From the NCBI RefSeq assembly GCF_000264765.2, contig NZ_CP006664.1, positions 186,001 through 250,000 on the forward strand: DNA of 64,000 bases, written 5' to 3'. This DNA is from Edwardsiella anguillarum ET080813 (GTDB taxonomy: Bacteria > Pseudomonadota > Gammaproteobacteria > Enterobacterales > Enterobacteriaceae). The translations under genes and the position numbers were made by a program. The notes below the pieces were generated by a model that worked only from the letters and a program-made list of their open reading frames with translations, searched no databases and was not told the DNA's origin. How positions within the stretch are numbered: position 1 is the stretch's first letter; each line of letters begins with the position of its first letter. Positions 54,063 through 62,424 of this stretch are shown here, one piece after another.

Positions 54063-54890
54063 ATGCACGATCCCGCCCCCCCCACGCCGACGGTGCAGCA
54101 GATCAGCACACGCCAGAACCACCAGCTGCGGCGGGTCACCCTGTTCAGCCCGGCGCTGTGCCGGGTTCGCCAGGGTAGCAAGACCATCCAATGGGGTGAG
54201 CGCTGTGAGGTGGCGGGGGGCGACTCGCTGGTGCTGTTCCCCGGCGGCAGTGAGGTGAGCATGGCCAATCAGACCGGCGCGGGCTACTATCGCGCCGAGA
54301 TGCTCTATCTACCCGCGGCGCTGCTGCGTCAGTTTCGAAAACACTATCCACAGGCGGCGCCCTCCGACGGGGGGGCCGCCTCGCTGGCGCTGCCCATGAC
54401 GCCGACGCTGACGCTGCTGTGGGACGCCGTGATGGATGCGCTGCGGGCGCCGCTGGCGCCGCCGCTGCTTAACCATCTGGCCGAAAGCCTGCTGCTGGCG
54501 CTGCAGCCCAGCGGCCATACCGCGCTGCTGCTGAACGAACGTCACGATCGTCTCACGGAGCAAATCCAACAGCTGCTGCTGTTGGATCCCGCCTATGCCT
54601 GGCAGGCGACCGACGTCGCCCAGCGCCTGCATATGGCCGAGTCCACCCTGCGCCGCCGCCTGAGCGCCGAAGGAAAAAGCTTTCGCGATATTCTGGACGA
54701 TGTGCGCCTTGGTCAGGCGCTGCTGGCGCTGCAGTCGGGGAATGCCCCCATCGGCGATATCGCCAGCCAGAGCGGCTATGCCAGCCCATCGCGCTTTACC
54801 GCCCGCTTTGTCCGCCGCTACGGCCTTACCCCCAGCGCCCTGCGCCAGGCCATGCGCCAGCCGCCCGACGCCCCTCACGCCGGCGGCTAA
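54063..54890 (+). CDS. AraC-family transcriptional regulator
   Basis: About 275 residues. The C-terminal double helix-turn-helix is clear: WQATDVAQRLHMAESTLRRRLS, then GNAPIGDIASQSGYASPSRF and FVRRYGLTPSALR. The N-terminal part (SKTIQWGERCEVAGGDSLVLFP) looks like an AraC_N cupin-like sensor; I do not recognise the ligand. The frame is open from 53994 in the YbcL-like gene, but ATG 54063 is after TTTTGGAGACAGCAGCAG. Its place right after a secreted PEBP-fold gene suggests that it regulates that gene or a near locus. Confidence 0.88.
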   Translation: MHDPAPPTPTVQQISTRQNHQLRRVTLFSPALCRVRQGSKTIQWGERCEVAGGDSLVLFPGGSEVSMANQTGAGYYRAEMLYLPAALLRQFRKHYPQAAPSDGGAASLALPMTPTLTLLWDAVMDALRAPLAPPLLNHLAESLLLALQPSGHTALLLNERHDRLTEQIQQLLLLDPAYAWQATDVAQRLHMAESTLRRRLSAEGKSFRDILDDVRLGQALLALQSGNAPIGDIASQSGYASPSRFTARFVRRYGLTPSALRQAMRQPPDAPHAGG

Positions 54891-54900
54891 CAGCGGGATA

Positions 54901-56582
54901 TTACGGTTGGGGCGGTGGGAAGATTTGGCGATACGTCTGCCGCAACGCCGTCGATAAGGCCGTCTCTCCCAGGGCGTCGGCGATAGCGATCCGGGTACGA
55001 TAAACATTCTTATCGTTCGCGACGAGGCAATACTCGGCCGCCCAGCGCTCATACTGCTCTAAGAGACGCCTGTCGCGGCTGTAGTTGAATTGCAATAGCA
55101 GCGCCGTGTGGCGATCGTATTGATAGTTTTGCCATTGGGCCTCAGGCATGACGATCTGCTGCAGCAGCGCTGGCTCCCGCAGCCCACCGTGCTCGAAACG
55201 GGTTAAGCACCGTTGAGCCTGAAACGCCCCCAGCATAAACACGATGGTCGCGACGCAGCCCAGCGCGAAGCTAGCGCGCCACGGTATGCGAGTGGTCAAC
55301 TCGTGACGCCGCCGTGGCGGAATCAATGCCAACAGTACCAGCAAAACCAGGTAATGAGGCACCGAGAGATAGAGCGGATACTCCGTCATCAGGTGCAACG
55401 CAATGGGTAGCGCCATCCACAGACAAGGCCAGGCGGCGCGGGGACTCTCCCACGCTGCGCGGACGATCCCGCCCAGCAGCAGTAGCGTGCCGACAATGGC
55501 ACAGATACCGCCCTCCACCCACCAAAACAGCGCCTCGTTGTGTGGATGATCGATACGCCAGATGAGATGCTGCGGAGAGGGTAGATCGCGTTGGGTTACT
55601 AAGCTATAGGCGAAGTTTCCATAGCCCCACCCCTGCCACGGGTGATGCAACAGCATCGCCACACTGGTCCGCAGCAACAGCCAACGCGCCTGCGTCGAAG
55701 ACGCCTTATCAATCACCACCTGGGTATAAGGCAGCCACCCTCGCGCAATCGCCAGCAATAGTATCCCGCCGACCAGACTCCCCAATAGCATGATCCCCAG
55801 GTAGAAACCCAGGTGAGGACGCCGGCGATACATCACCCCACCCCACAGCGCCACCATCCCCCCTGCCAACCACCCGATGCGGGATCCCAGTAACACCAGC
55901 ACCGCAGGAAAGATCAGGAGTGCCACGCCCAGTCCCCATTGCGCTAGACGCTGGCGCCGGTAAAGCGCCAGATGCAAGGCGACAGCCAGTCCAATTGCTA
56001 AGAAGCTCGCCAATACATTGGGCTGCTGGAATATCCCATAGGCTCGCGTATGGGGAACAAAGTCCATCCAATTGTTTTTATTTGCAAAAAACAACTGCCA
56101 GAGGGCGATCAGCGCCTCTATCAATGCACTAGAAACCAGTGCGAAGAACAACCAATGCCGTTGACGGACACGGATCTCCGCCTGCTGCAGCAGCCAATAG
56201 AAGGCAATCCCCCCCATAGCCCGGCGATCCGTAACCAGGCATTTTGTTGCGCCGGGAGAGGTGACCAGAGCAGCGGTAACGTCAACAAAATGGCCCCCGC
56301 CAATAACCAAGGCAGGGCGGCCACCCGTATCACCCGCTTTTCACGCCGCAATAGCAGGATCATCAACCCGGCCAACGCCATGCTAATCCAAGCTAATATA
56401 TTGAATGGTAGGCTAAGCCCCATGCCGCCACTGTTCGGCCAATAGAGATGCATCACCAACAGCAGATAGCACAGCAGGATCAGGCTACAGCCCGTCGCCG
56501 CGCCAAAGCGGCTACGCCGGCCGTTCTCGCTTTCTCCCTTTTTCTTCTGCTCAGGCCCATGCCAGCCACCTTCCCTTGTCAT
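54901..56582 (-). pseudogene. Wzy/PglL-like O-antigen ligase or O-oligosaccharyltransferase, frameshifted at a G7 tract
   Basis: Two overlapping minus-strand frames make one membrane protein. The first (from about 56582, MTREGGWHGPEQKKK) has three hydrophobic segments and ends its homologous part at NAWLRIAGLWGG; the second continues IAFYWLLQQAEIRVRQRHWLF to the stop at 54901. The join is a run of seven G on the minus strand (56209-56215); eight G would give GLWGGIAFYWLL in frame. The second part has AYGIFQQPNVLASFLA and RIDHPHNEALFWWVEGG, typical of the Wzy_C/PglL family, and a C-terminal soluble tail with YDRHTALLLQFNYSRDRR. Such enzymes transfer lipid-linked glycans to proteins or lipid A core. 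Broken gene, phase-variable gene or sequence error cannot be separated here. Confidence 0.8.
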
Positions 56583-56726
56583 ACTGTCAGTTTCTCCCGA
56601 CATAACGACGCACACACTGGCCGAACGCTATGGTTATAGGTTCATGGCGCACTAAAAAATGATGAAGATGAATACAGCATTAATCTGTATGAATTAGGAG
56701 GCGCAGGACGCCCATATACGGCAAGG

Positions 56727-57572
56727 CTACTTGGCTTTTCCGCCGGCCAGTTCGATGGCCGCCTGGAGCTGGCTAGCACTCACGGCTCCTGGCAACACCA
56801 GGGTATTGTCTACATTCGCTCCCTCCTGCGGCATCACCACGAAGGCCGGCGTCCCGCTCAGCCCCAACGCTTGTCCCAATTGTATATTGGCCGCGATCTG
56901 CGCCAGGTAAGTATCAGGCGTGCGGTGCCCCTGCGCATCAAGGACAATCCCCTGCACCGCCAGCAGCTGATCAATATCCGCCGTCGCTAGGTTCCCCTCG
57001 TTTTTCCCGGTCGCAAACAGGCCATTATGATAGGCACGATATCCCTCGGCACCTTTACTGGCCCACACAGCCTGCCCCGCCGCCGCCGCCGCCTGTGAGG
57101 CTGGCCAACGCGAGGCAAAGATGGGAAATGCCTTAAAAATAAAGCGTACGCTGGGATTGGCGGTGACCACATCATCAACCAGCGGAGCCATCTTGGCGCA
57201 GTAGATACACTGGTAATCGAAGAACTCAATCACCGCCACCTTCGCCGTTTGCGGCCCCAGCGCCGGGGTATCCGCATTGCGTAGCAACGCCTTCTGATGC
57301 CCTAACGCCGCCTGTACCATGACGCGTCGCTGCGCCTGGCGGCGCTCATCCTGTAGCCGTTGGTTGGCGGCCAGCAAAACCTGTGGGTGGCTGGCGACAT
57401 ACTCCCCGGCAATCTTGCCGATGGCCGCGACCTGCTCTGGGGTAAAGTCGTCAGTTTTGCTCTTCGCCGCCAACGCTGGATGTCCCCCCAAGAAACACAT
57501 CGCCATCACGGCCGCGAACGAGACGAATCCGGTGCCACGGAGGGGGCCACCATATACATTACAATTACTCAT
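56727..57572 (-). CDS. DsbA-like thiol-disulfide oxidoreductase at the end of fimbrial operon C
   Basis: 281 residues: signal peptide (VSFAAVMAMCFLGGHPALAA), an N-terminal helical extension (about 40-100) rich in Gln/Arg that may form an oligomerisation stalk, and a thioredoxin-fold domain with FFDYQCIYCAKMAPLV (active site CIYC) and cis-Pro GLSGTPAFVV. DsbA/DsbG/ScsC-type proteins form or shuffle disulfides in the periplasm. BcfH, encoded in the Salmonella bcf fimbrial operon, is a precedent for such an enzyme in a fimbrial locus. The gene is 148 bp after the adhesin gene; cluster C pilins and adhesin carry many cysteines. Confidence 0.85.
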   Translation of the reverse strand: MSNCNVYGGPLRGTGFVSFAAVMAMCFLGGHPALAAKSKTDDFTPEQVAAIGKIAGEYVASHPQVLLAANQRLQDERRQAQRRVMVQAALGHQKALLRNADTPALGPQTAKVAVIEFFDYQCIYCAKMAPLVDDVVTANPSVRFIFKAFPIFASRWPASQAAAAAGQAVWASKGAEGYRAYHNGLFATGKNEGNLATADIDQLLAVQGIVLDAQGHRTPDTYLAQIAANIQLGQALGLSGTPAFVVMPQEGANVDNTLVLPGAVSASQLQAAIELAGGKAK

Positions 57573-57720
57573 GCATTAGATCCTAAAAACGAATCATACT
57601 ATAGCTTAATAAGCCTGCCCCAAAAGAGAGTGAGACAGCATATTGACCAATTCAGTGATCTATCTTGAATAGATTCATCTGTAATGAATTCTAAAAACCC
57701 TTTAATGTAAATAAAATATA

Positions 57721-58680
57721 TTATGGCAAATTAATTACCAACGCCATTGAAGCCGTATACCCCCCAGTCGCGATCGACTCAGCCGACGTCGCTGGATTAC
57801 GGTTAAGTGTAAAACCAAGATTAGAGGTCGCCGAACCGGTCACATTCATCTGGAAGGTAGTCCCATTTTTTAATGGAACACCATCAGCCGTAACCGTAAC
57901 GCCTAAATCCTTATTAGATGTTAATAGCTGAGTATCAGACCACGATGTTGGCATATTTATTATAGTCTTTACGCTCAGAGGCATTGGATCCGTTGAGTCA
58001 CAGGTAACGGTTAAGGGAACAATTTTTTGTGCACCACCGCTAGTCTGGATATCACTCCGTTCAATCTGCCCCAAGTCCACATTCATCGGGTTAGCCGAGG
58101 TTACAGAGCAGGTAGGACTCGGTGGCGTTGGTGGAATTATCTTCCCACTATGGCAATACCCGGAGAGTCCACTCGGCGATGAGGAATCGTTGTAATCACC
58201 ACGAAGAACAACACCACCATCTGTTTCAAAAACAGCACACCACAACTCTCCCTCTTGCTTAGAGACAGTTGGAGTTGGCAGCTCCATAGGCGCGCCATCC
58301 TTAAGATCCTTAACATCAACATATGCGCCATAGTGATGCCAATATCCTTGACTATCCGTTGCAGAACAGCGGCCGTCGCCAAGAGTACCCAATGGCGCAT
58401 CGGGACAACGGTGCAACCCATCGCCTGGCCCCGTCACTACCGACAGCCTAATTTTTGTGACTGTATCTGGAATATATCCAACCTGATAGCCATCAATGGT
58501 TTTAAATGTCGTTGGGCTGTTAAGATAATATGCTTTTTTTGTTTTATCTACTGAGAAACTAAAAATAGATCCATTTACTGAGGTTATGCTCTTAGGTACC
58601 AATACCTTCTTGGCATTGCTGATAGCATAGTTGGATACTATACACAACCATACACCGATCCCCCACAATATCACTTTCAT
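57721..58680 (-). CDS. Two-domain fimbrial adhesin, cluster C
   Basis: 319 residues with signal peptide (MKVILWGIGVWLCIVSNYAIS). An N-terminal lectin-like domain of about 165 residues has four cysteines (LHRCPDA, DGRCSATD, LWCAVFE, GYCHSGK), then a Pro linker PPTPPSPT leads to a pilin domain (TCSVTSANPMNVDLGQIERS, VTCDSTDP) ending TASMALVINLP. This is the MrpH/PapG design. The six cysteines in the mature protein fit the DsbA-like gene downstream. The ligand is unknown. Confidence 0.8.
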   Translation of the reverse strand: MKVILWGIGVWLCIVSNYAISNAKKVLVPKSITSVNGSIFSFSVDKTKKAYYLNSPTTFKTIDGYQVGYIPDTVTKIRLSVVTGPGDGLHRCPDAPLGTLGDGRCSATDSQGYWHHYGAYVDVKDLKDGAPMELPTPTVSKQEGELWCAVFETDGGVVLRGDYNDSSSPSGLSGYCHSGKIIPPTPPSPTCSVTSANPMNVDLGQIERSDIQTSGGAQKIVPLTVTCDSTDPMPLSVKTIINMPTSWSDTQLLTSNKDLGVTVTADGVPLKNGTTFQMNVTGSATSNLGFTLNRNPATSAESIATGGYTASMALVINLP

Positions 58681-58910
58681 TTATGCTCTCCCCAAGCTTA
58701 AGGGCTAATAGATAACCTCACTCACCCTATCGGATTATTGGCAAATCTGTCATTACCCACATACGCCCATCATTGATGGTAGAAGGGTAAAGATTATCAC
58801 CTGGCTATCATAGTGCTAAATTTTGTTAGCAAGTCTATCCGTTACATCAACCGCCAATAGCACACGAAGGAAGCGTCTTGATAACGAAATGGGCCATATA
58901 GGGATATCAA

Positions 58911-59480
58911 CTATAAATACTCAAGAGTAAAAGTGGCCACCGCCGTAAAATTACCAAGAATAATACTATGTTTGAGTAATGCCGTGGGCTCACCCTGTAC
59001 ATATCCTTTAAATGTCAATATGTTATCACCGCTCATAAGCGTATAGGATGGTGTTGATTTGTTTAATGGTAAGGCCGAGCCATCAGACTTCTCCATACCG
59101 ATAGCAATACCGCTGGCAGGTCCGCTGCTCAATGCTAATAGTGTTGGCAATTCCTTATTGGGCATACCGCCGAAGGTGACACGTACCGATTGCCCCAATG
59201 TAACATCACAATCTAATAGCCGAATATTGAATACCTTGCTCGCGGTACGCATATTAGTATATAAATACTTATCTACCACCGTACCAAAGTCTAATGTAAT
59301 ATCTGTGGTGTCAGGATCGAGAGTACAAGGTTCAGTGACTAGAATACCGTCGAAATTAAGGTTATTGTCACCGGTGGCCCAAACCACTTGCCCGATCGAC
59401 AGCAACACAATTAGTACAATGCTCTTCATGCCGCCATGTAGTATCCATGATGGATAGGAGACGATAGCCGGATAGCGCAT
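58911..59480 (-). CDS. Fimbrial subunit 4, cluster C
   Basis: 189 residues. MRYPAIVSYPSWILHGGMKS precedes a hydrophobic signal core (IVLIVLLSIGQVVWA); the first ATG has a strong AGAGAGG ribosome binding site, the one at 59429 has not. The mature part NNLNFDGILVTEPCTLDPD and LLDCDVTLG hold the pilin cysteine pair, and the C-terminus is TAVATFTLEYL. It is the last subunit gene before the adhesin and looks like a PapF/MrpF-type adaptor. Confidence 0.8.
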   Translation of the reverse strand: MRYPAIVSYPSWILHGGMKSIVLIVLLSIGQVVWATGDNNLNFDGILVTEPCTLDPDTTDITLDFGTVVDKYLYTNMRTASKVFNIRLLDCDVTLGQSVRVTFGGMPNKELPTLLALSSGPASGIAIGMEKSDGSALPLNKSTPSYTLMSGDNILTFKGYVQGEPTALLKHSIILGNFTAVATFTLEYL

Positions 59481-59491
59481 TATTTGCCTCT

Positions 59492-60085
59492 CTATTCAAA
59501 TACAACCAATAAAGTCGCAGTGGCCGAAAATGCCCCCCCGGACAAGATCACACCCGGTTGCTTAACGGGAACAGCCTGCAACACCGGATTATGTACTTGC
59601 TCATAGCGTAATCCTTTATTGATCTCCATCGGGTGACCATCCTGAATTATATGTATCCCCAACCCCGCCACCGATGTATTCAGCGCCGCGGGATCATAAC
59701 CTGTAACAGAACCGTTGACAAACATCAACATCGGCTGGCCTCGGTTTTCATCTTCATTATATTGATCATCACACGTCACTGTATACGGAATGGTCTGGAT
59801 ATAGTTGACACCATCAACTTTATTCACCCCGACATTTCCAAAATGAATATTTATCGGTTCGTCATTATTAATATGGCAAGGCTTACGCAGCAAGGTACCC
59901 GTAAAGGTGATAGAGACCTTATCACCTGTAATATCAGCCTGTGAAGATGAAATTGCCGCAAAAAAAATCAGTAAAAACATTAAGAACATCGATAGATAGC
60001 GTACGCTCTTAGCTATATTTTTTTTCCATTGGAAGACGCTATCATACGATACAGAGATTATATGTTGCCAATTGTCATTTATCAT
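59492..60085 (-). CDS. Fimbrial subunit 3, cluster C
   Basis: About 197 residues. The signal core FLMFLLIFFAAISSSQA comes after an unusually long N-region of about 35 residues. The mature domain begins ITGDKVSITFTGTLLRKPCHI, with second cysteine in YTVTCDDQY, and ends FSATATLLVVFE. It resembles the subunits encoded at 60175 and at 35162 (shared FGxVxVxxxDGVNY), the tip-type minor pilins PapK/PapE or MrpE-like. ATG 60085 is used; the open frame starts at a TTG four codons earlier. Confidence 0.78.
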   Translation of the reverse strand: MINDNWQHIISVSYDSVFQWKKNIAKSVRYLSMFLMFLLIFFAAISSSQADITGDKVSITFTGTLLRKPCHINNDEPINIHFGNVGVNKVDGVNYIQTIPYTVTCDDQYNEDENRGQPMLMFVNGSVTGYDPAALNTSVAGLGIHIIQDGHPMEINKGLRYEQVHNPVLQAVPVKQPGVILSGGAFSATATLLVVFE

Positions 60086-60174
60086 AGTTATTCTCAATGA
60101 TAATCTACGCTAAAAAATTACTGATATCATAACCTTCTACCCACGAGTTACCTCTCGACTTCACCATGGATATT

Positions 60175-60738
60175 TCAAACATAATCTACAGTCAATGTTA
60201 TCGATGCCGTAAACTTCTGCCCATTATAAAACGTCACATTTGCGCCTTTCATCACCAGAGCTTCAATCTTCGGAGGCCGGTTAGGATCAATCGCTATCCA
60301 ACTGCCCGGACTTAACGTAGTGCCATCCAGCATGATCTTAATTCCTAAGCCACGCACATTTGTTGCCAACGCGGTGTCATCGAAAGAAGCACGGGTACCG
60401 ACAAAGCGCATTTCAACTAATCTGCCATCAGGTTTTTGCTCTCCTTTACAAGTCAATGTATAGGGTACCTCTTTGCGATAGCCTCCTGCGGCTAGATCTG
60501 AAACATATACATCACCAAAATCTACGACAATCGGGTCATCACTACCAAACGAACAATGGGCATTGGCTGTAACCGTACCATTAATATTGATAGCAATATT
60601 AGTAGGATTACTCGCTAGCGAGTACAGCGGGAACATTGCTAACGCGATACCAGCGCATACCGCCAGCACCCAGCCCATCCCCCACCCATGCCCAACCGCC
60701 GCCATAGCCTGTTTAACCATCGTCCCGTTCTTAATCAT
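60175..60738 (-). CDS. Fimbrial subunit 2, cluster C
   Basis: 187 residues. A long N-region (MIKNGTMVKQAMAAVGHGWG) and signal core lead to ASNPTNIAININGTVTANAHC. The cysteine pair is in NAHCSFGS and LTCKGEQ; VVDFGDVYVSDL and the end FTASITLTVDYV are pilin features. Its ATG overlaps the stop of the upstream subunit gene by 8 nt, exactly as in cluster B (38875/38882), so translation is coupled. A place in the fibrillum tip is likely from order. Confidence 0.8.
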   Translation of the reverse strand: MIKNGTMVKQAMAAVGHGWGMGWVLAVCAGIALAMFPLYSLASNPTNIAININGTVTANAHCSFGSDDPIVVDFGDVYVSDLAAGGYRKEVPYTLTCKGEQKPDGRLVEMRFVGTRASFDDTALATNVRGLGIKIMLDGTTLSPGSWIAIDPNRPPKIEALVMKGANVTFYNGQKFTASITLTVDYV

Positions 60739-61345
60739 AATTCAGCCCAAAGTTCACCACGGAGCGCCAAGCGCCTGTGACCAATGGCGCAGAGGTCCGC
60801 TCTGGCATGATGTAGTAGGTCAATTGGCTATTGTTTGGCATTAAATACTGCGGCGTACCGCGATCTCCCAGGCGGACATCGCGCCGATTACTATCCTGGA
60901 GACGTAATGCCAGCCCCGATGTTCCCTGAACTTGTAACAAGTCAGGATTATCGGCATCCGCTGCACCTTTAAAGGTTACCGAGACGACCGGTTGTAGGCG
61001 ATCGCTAGTACGGTTACCACTGCGCAGATCATCTTGATGTCCTCCGCTATGCAAGCAATCGCGTAGCGAGAGCTGCACCGCCACAGGGGCCCCTTGGTTA
61101 CCGGGATAATGCAGCTGCCCGGCCGGCACCGTCCCCAGAGAAATTTGCTGATAGGCCGACTGCATATCCAAACGGCAAGCGCCCTCCGTCAGCACGCCGC
61201 TGACATGCAACATCCCATGCGAGCCATCGACATTCCAATTATCCGACGTTTTATCTAACATTGCCGATAGAGCACTCAGTGACACGAATAACAAACTACC
61301 CAGTAATACACCTTGGCAATAACGTTGAACGCCCTGAGCCATCAT
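60731..61345 (-). CDS. Fimbrial subunit 1, cluster C
   Basis: 204 residues: signal peptide near the start (YCQGVLLGSLLFVSLSALS), N-terminal extension DKTSDNWNVDGSHGMLHVSG, cysteines in TEGACRLDM and LRDCLHSGG, and end WRSVVNFGLNYD. The extension and size recall PapH/MrpB-like or PapJ-like subunits; in place it corresponds to the 38875-39480 gene of cluster B, directly after the chaperone. The start has AGGAG upstream; two adjacent ATG codons are possible. Confidence 0.8.
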   Translation of the reverse strand: MMAQGVQRYCQGVLLGSLLFVSLSALSAMLDKTSDNWNVDGSHGMLHVSGVLTEGACRLDMQSAYQQISLGTVPAGQLHYPGNQGAPVAVQLSLRDCLHSGGHQDDLRSGNRTSDRLQPVVSVTFKGAADADNPDLLQVQGTSGLALRLQDSNRRDVRLGDRGTPQYLMPNNSQLTYYIMPERTSAPLVTGAWRSVVNFGLNYD

Positions 61346-61495
61346 ATTCTCCTACCCTTTGACGTATTATCCTGAGAATCATGCATTGCTTCTCTCGCCA
61401 CTCTCGTCATCACATTCCACTGCCCGTTACCGGGTACATTCGCCATAATGTCTGTTATGTCGTATGTGACCCACCATGCTTTCACTCGCCACGAT

Positions 61496-62248
61496 TCAGC
61501 CAGGGTGATTGGCCTTCACCGTGCAACTGCTACCGGCGCACTGGAATTCCAACTTCGGACGCCCGCCAAAATCGTTGATATACGTCAGCACCGGTGAACT
61601 GCCCAATGCGGCAGCGCTGCCCGGGATACTGGCACTACCTTTGGGATCGATCATGAAGGGGGAGAACCCGTTGACATCCTTACCCTTCAGACTGCTGGAT
61701 GCCCCCGCGATCGTCACATAGTATGGTGTCGGGTTATTGATCTGGTACTTATCTGCCATACGAGTCAACGTTACCTTCATCTGCCATGGATTGGCATAGG
61801 AGTCCGCTGTCGCCATCAATGCTTTCGGACGATAAAACAGCTTAATTCTTGTCTGTAGTGCAACTTGTAACGTATTCGGTTTATTACTCTTCGGCGGAAT
61901 CTCTCGCAGGTTAAAATAATATAACGATTCGCGATCCTGTGGTAATTGCCCTATTGCAGGTATCGCCTGAATTTTTACCTGACTCTTCGCTCCCGGCTCT
62001 ACACGTTGCAATGGTGGCAACACGATCAATGGTGATTCAATCTTCTTTCCATTAATATCTTCAATCCAGCCTTGAGCCAAATAAGGCAGTTCTTTGTTCT
62101 CATTGCTTATATTTAGACTCACAGAGCGATTGGCTCCATCAAAAATAACCCGAGTGCGATCCAGTGCTATCGCAGCCATTGCCTGCTGAGCTCCCACAGC
62201 AGCGCCAATCACGACGGCCAGTGCCGCCAGAAAAATATTTTTCTTCAT
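61496..62248 (-). CDS. Periplasmic fimbrial chaperone, cluster C
   Basis: 250 residues with signal peptide (MKKNIFLAALAVVIGAAVGA). The mature start IALDRTRVIFDGANRSVSLNI, signature LPQDRESLYYFNLREIPP and strand RIKLFYRPKAL are those of PapD/MrpD chaperones; a C-terminal cysteine pair (EFQCAGSSCTV) is present as in cluster B. It is the clear paralogue of the chaperone at 39511-40242. Its role is to cap subunits and pass them to the usher. It lies between usher and subunit genes. Confidence 0.94.
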   Translation of the reverse strand: MKKNIFLAALAVVIGAAVGAQQAMAAIALDRTRVIFDGANRSVSLNISNENKELPYLAQGWIEDINGKKIESPLIVLPPLQRVEPGAKSQVKIQAIPAIGQLPQDRESLYYFNLREIPPKSNKPNTLQVALQTRIKLFYRPKALMATADSYANPWQMKVTLTRMADKYQINNPTPYYVTIAGASSSLKGKDVNGFSPFMIDPKGSASIPGSAAALGSSPVLTYINDFGGRPKLEFQCAGSSCTVKANHPG

Positions 62249-62424
62249 ACCTTCTCACTATCTCATCAATAATCGTAAAGATTGCTATGTCGCGTAATCT
62301 CGATGGTCTATTCCTGCAACACAGAAAAGCTTATCTATCACTGCTCACTGTCTACTATCATCGCAAGAACCCCTGTCCCCAACCGTGGCAAAACATCGCA
62401 ATATGGTTATTTCTTAGCTATCAA

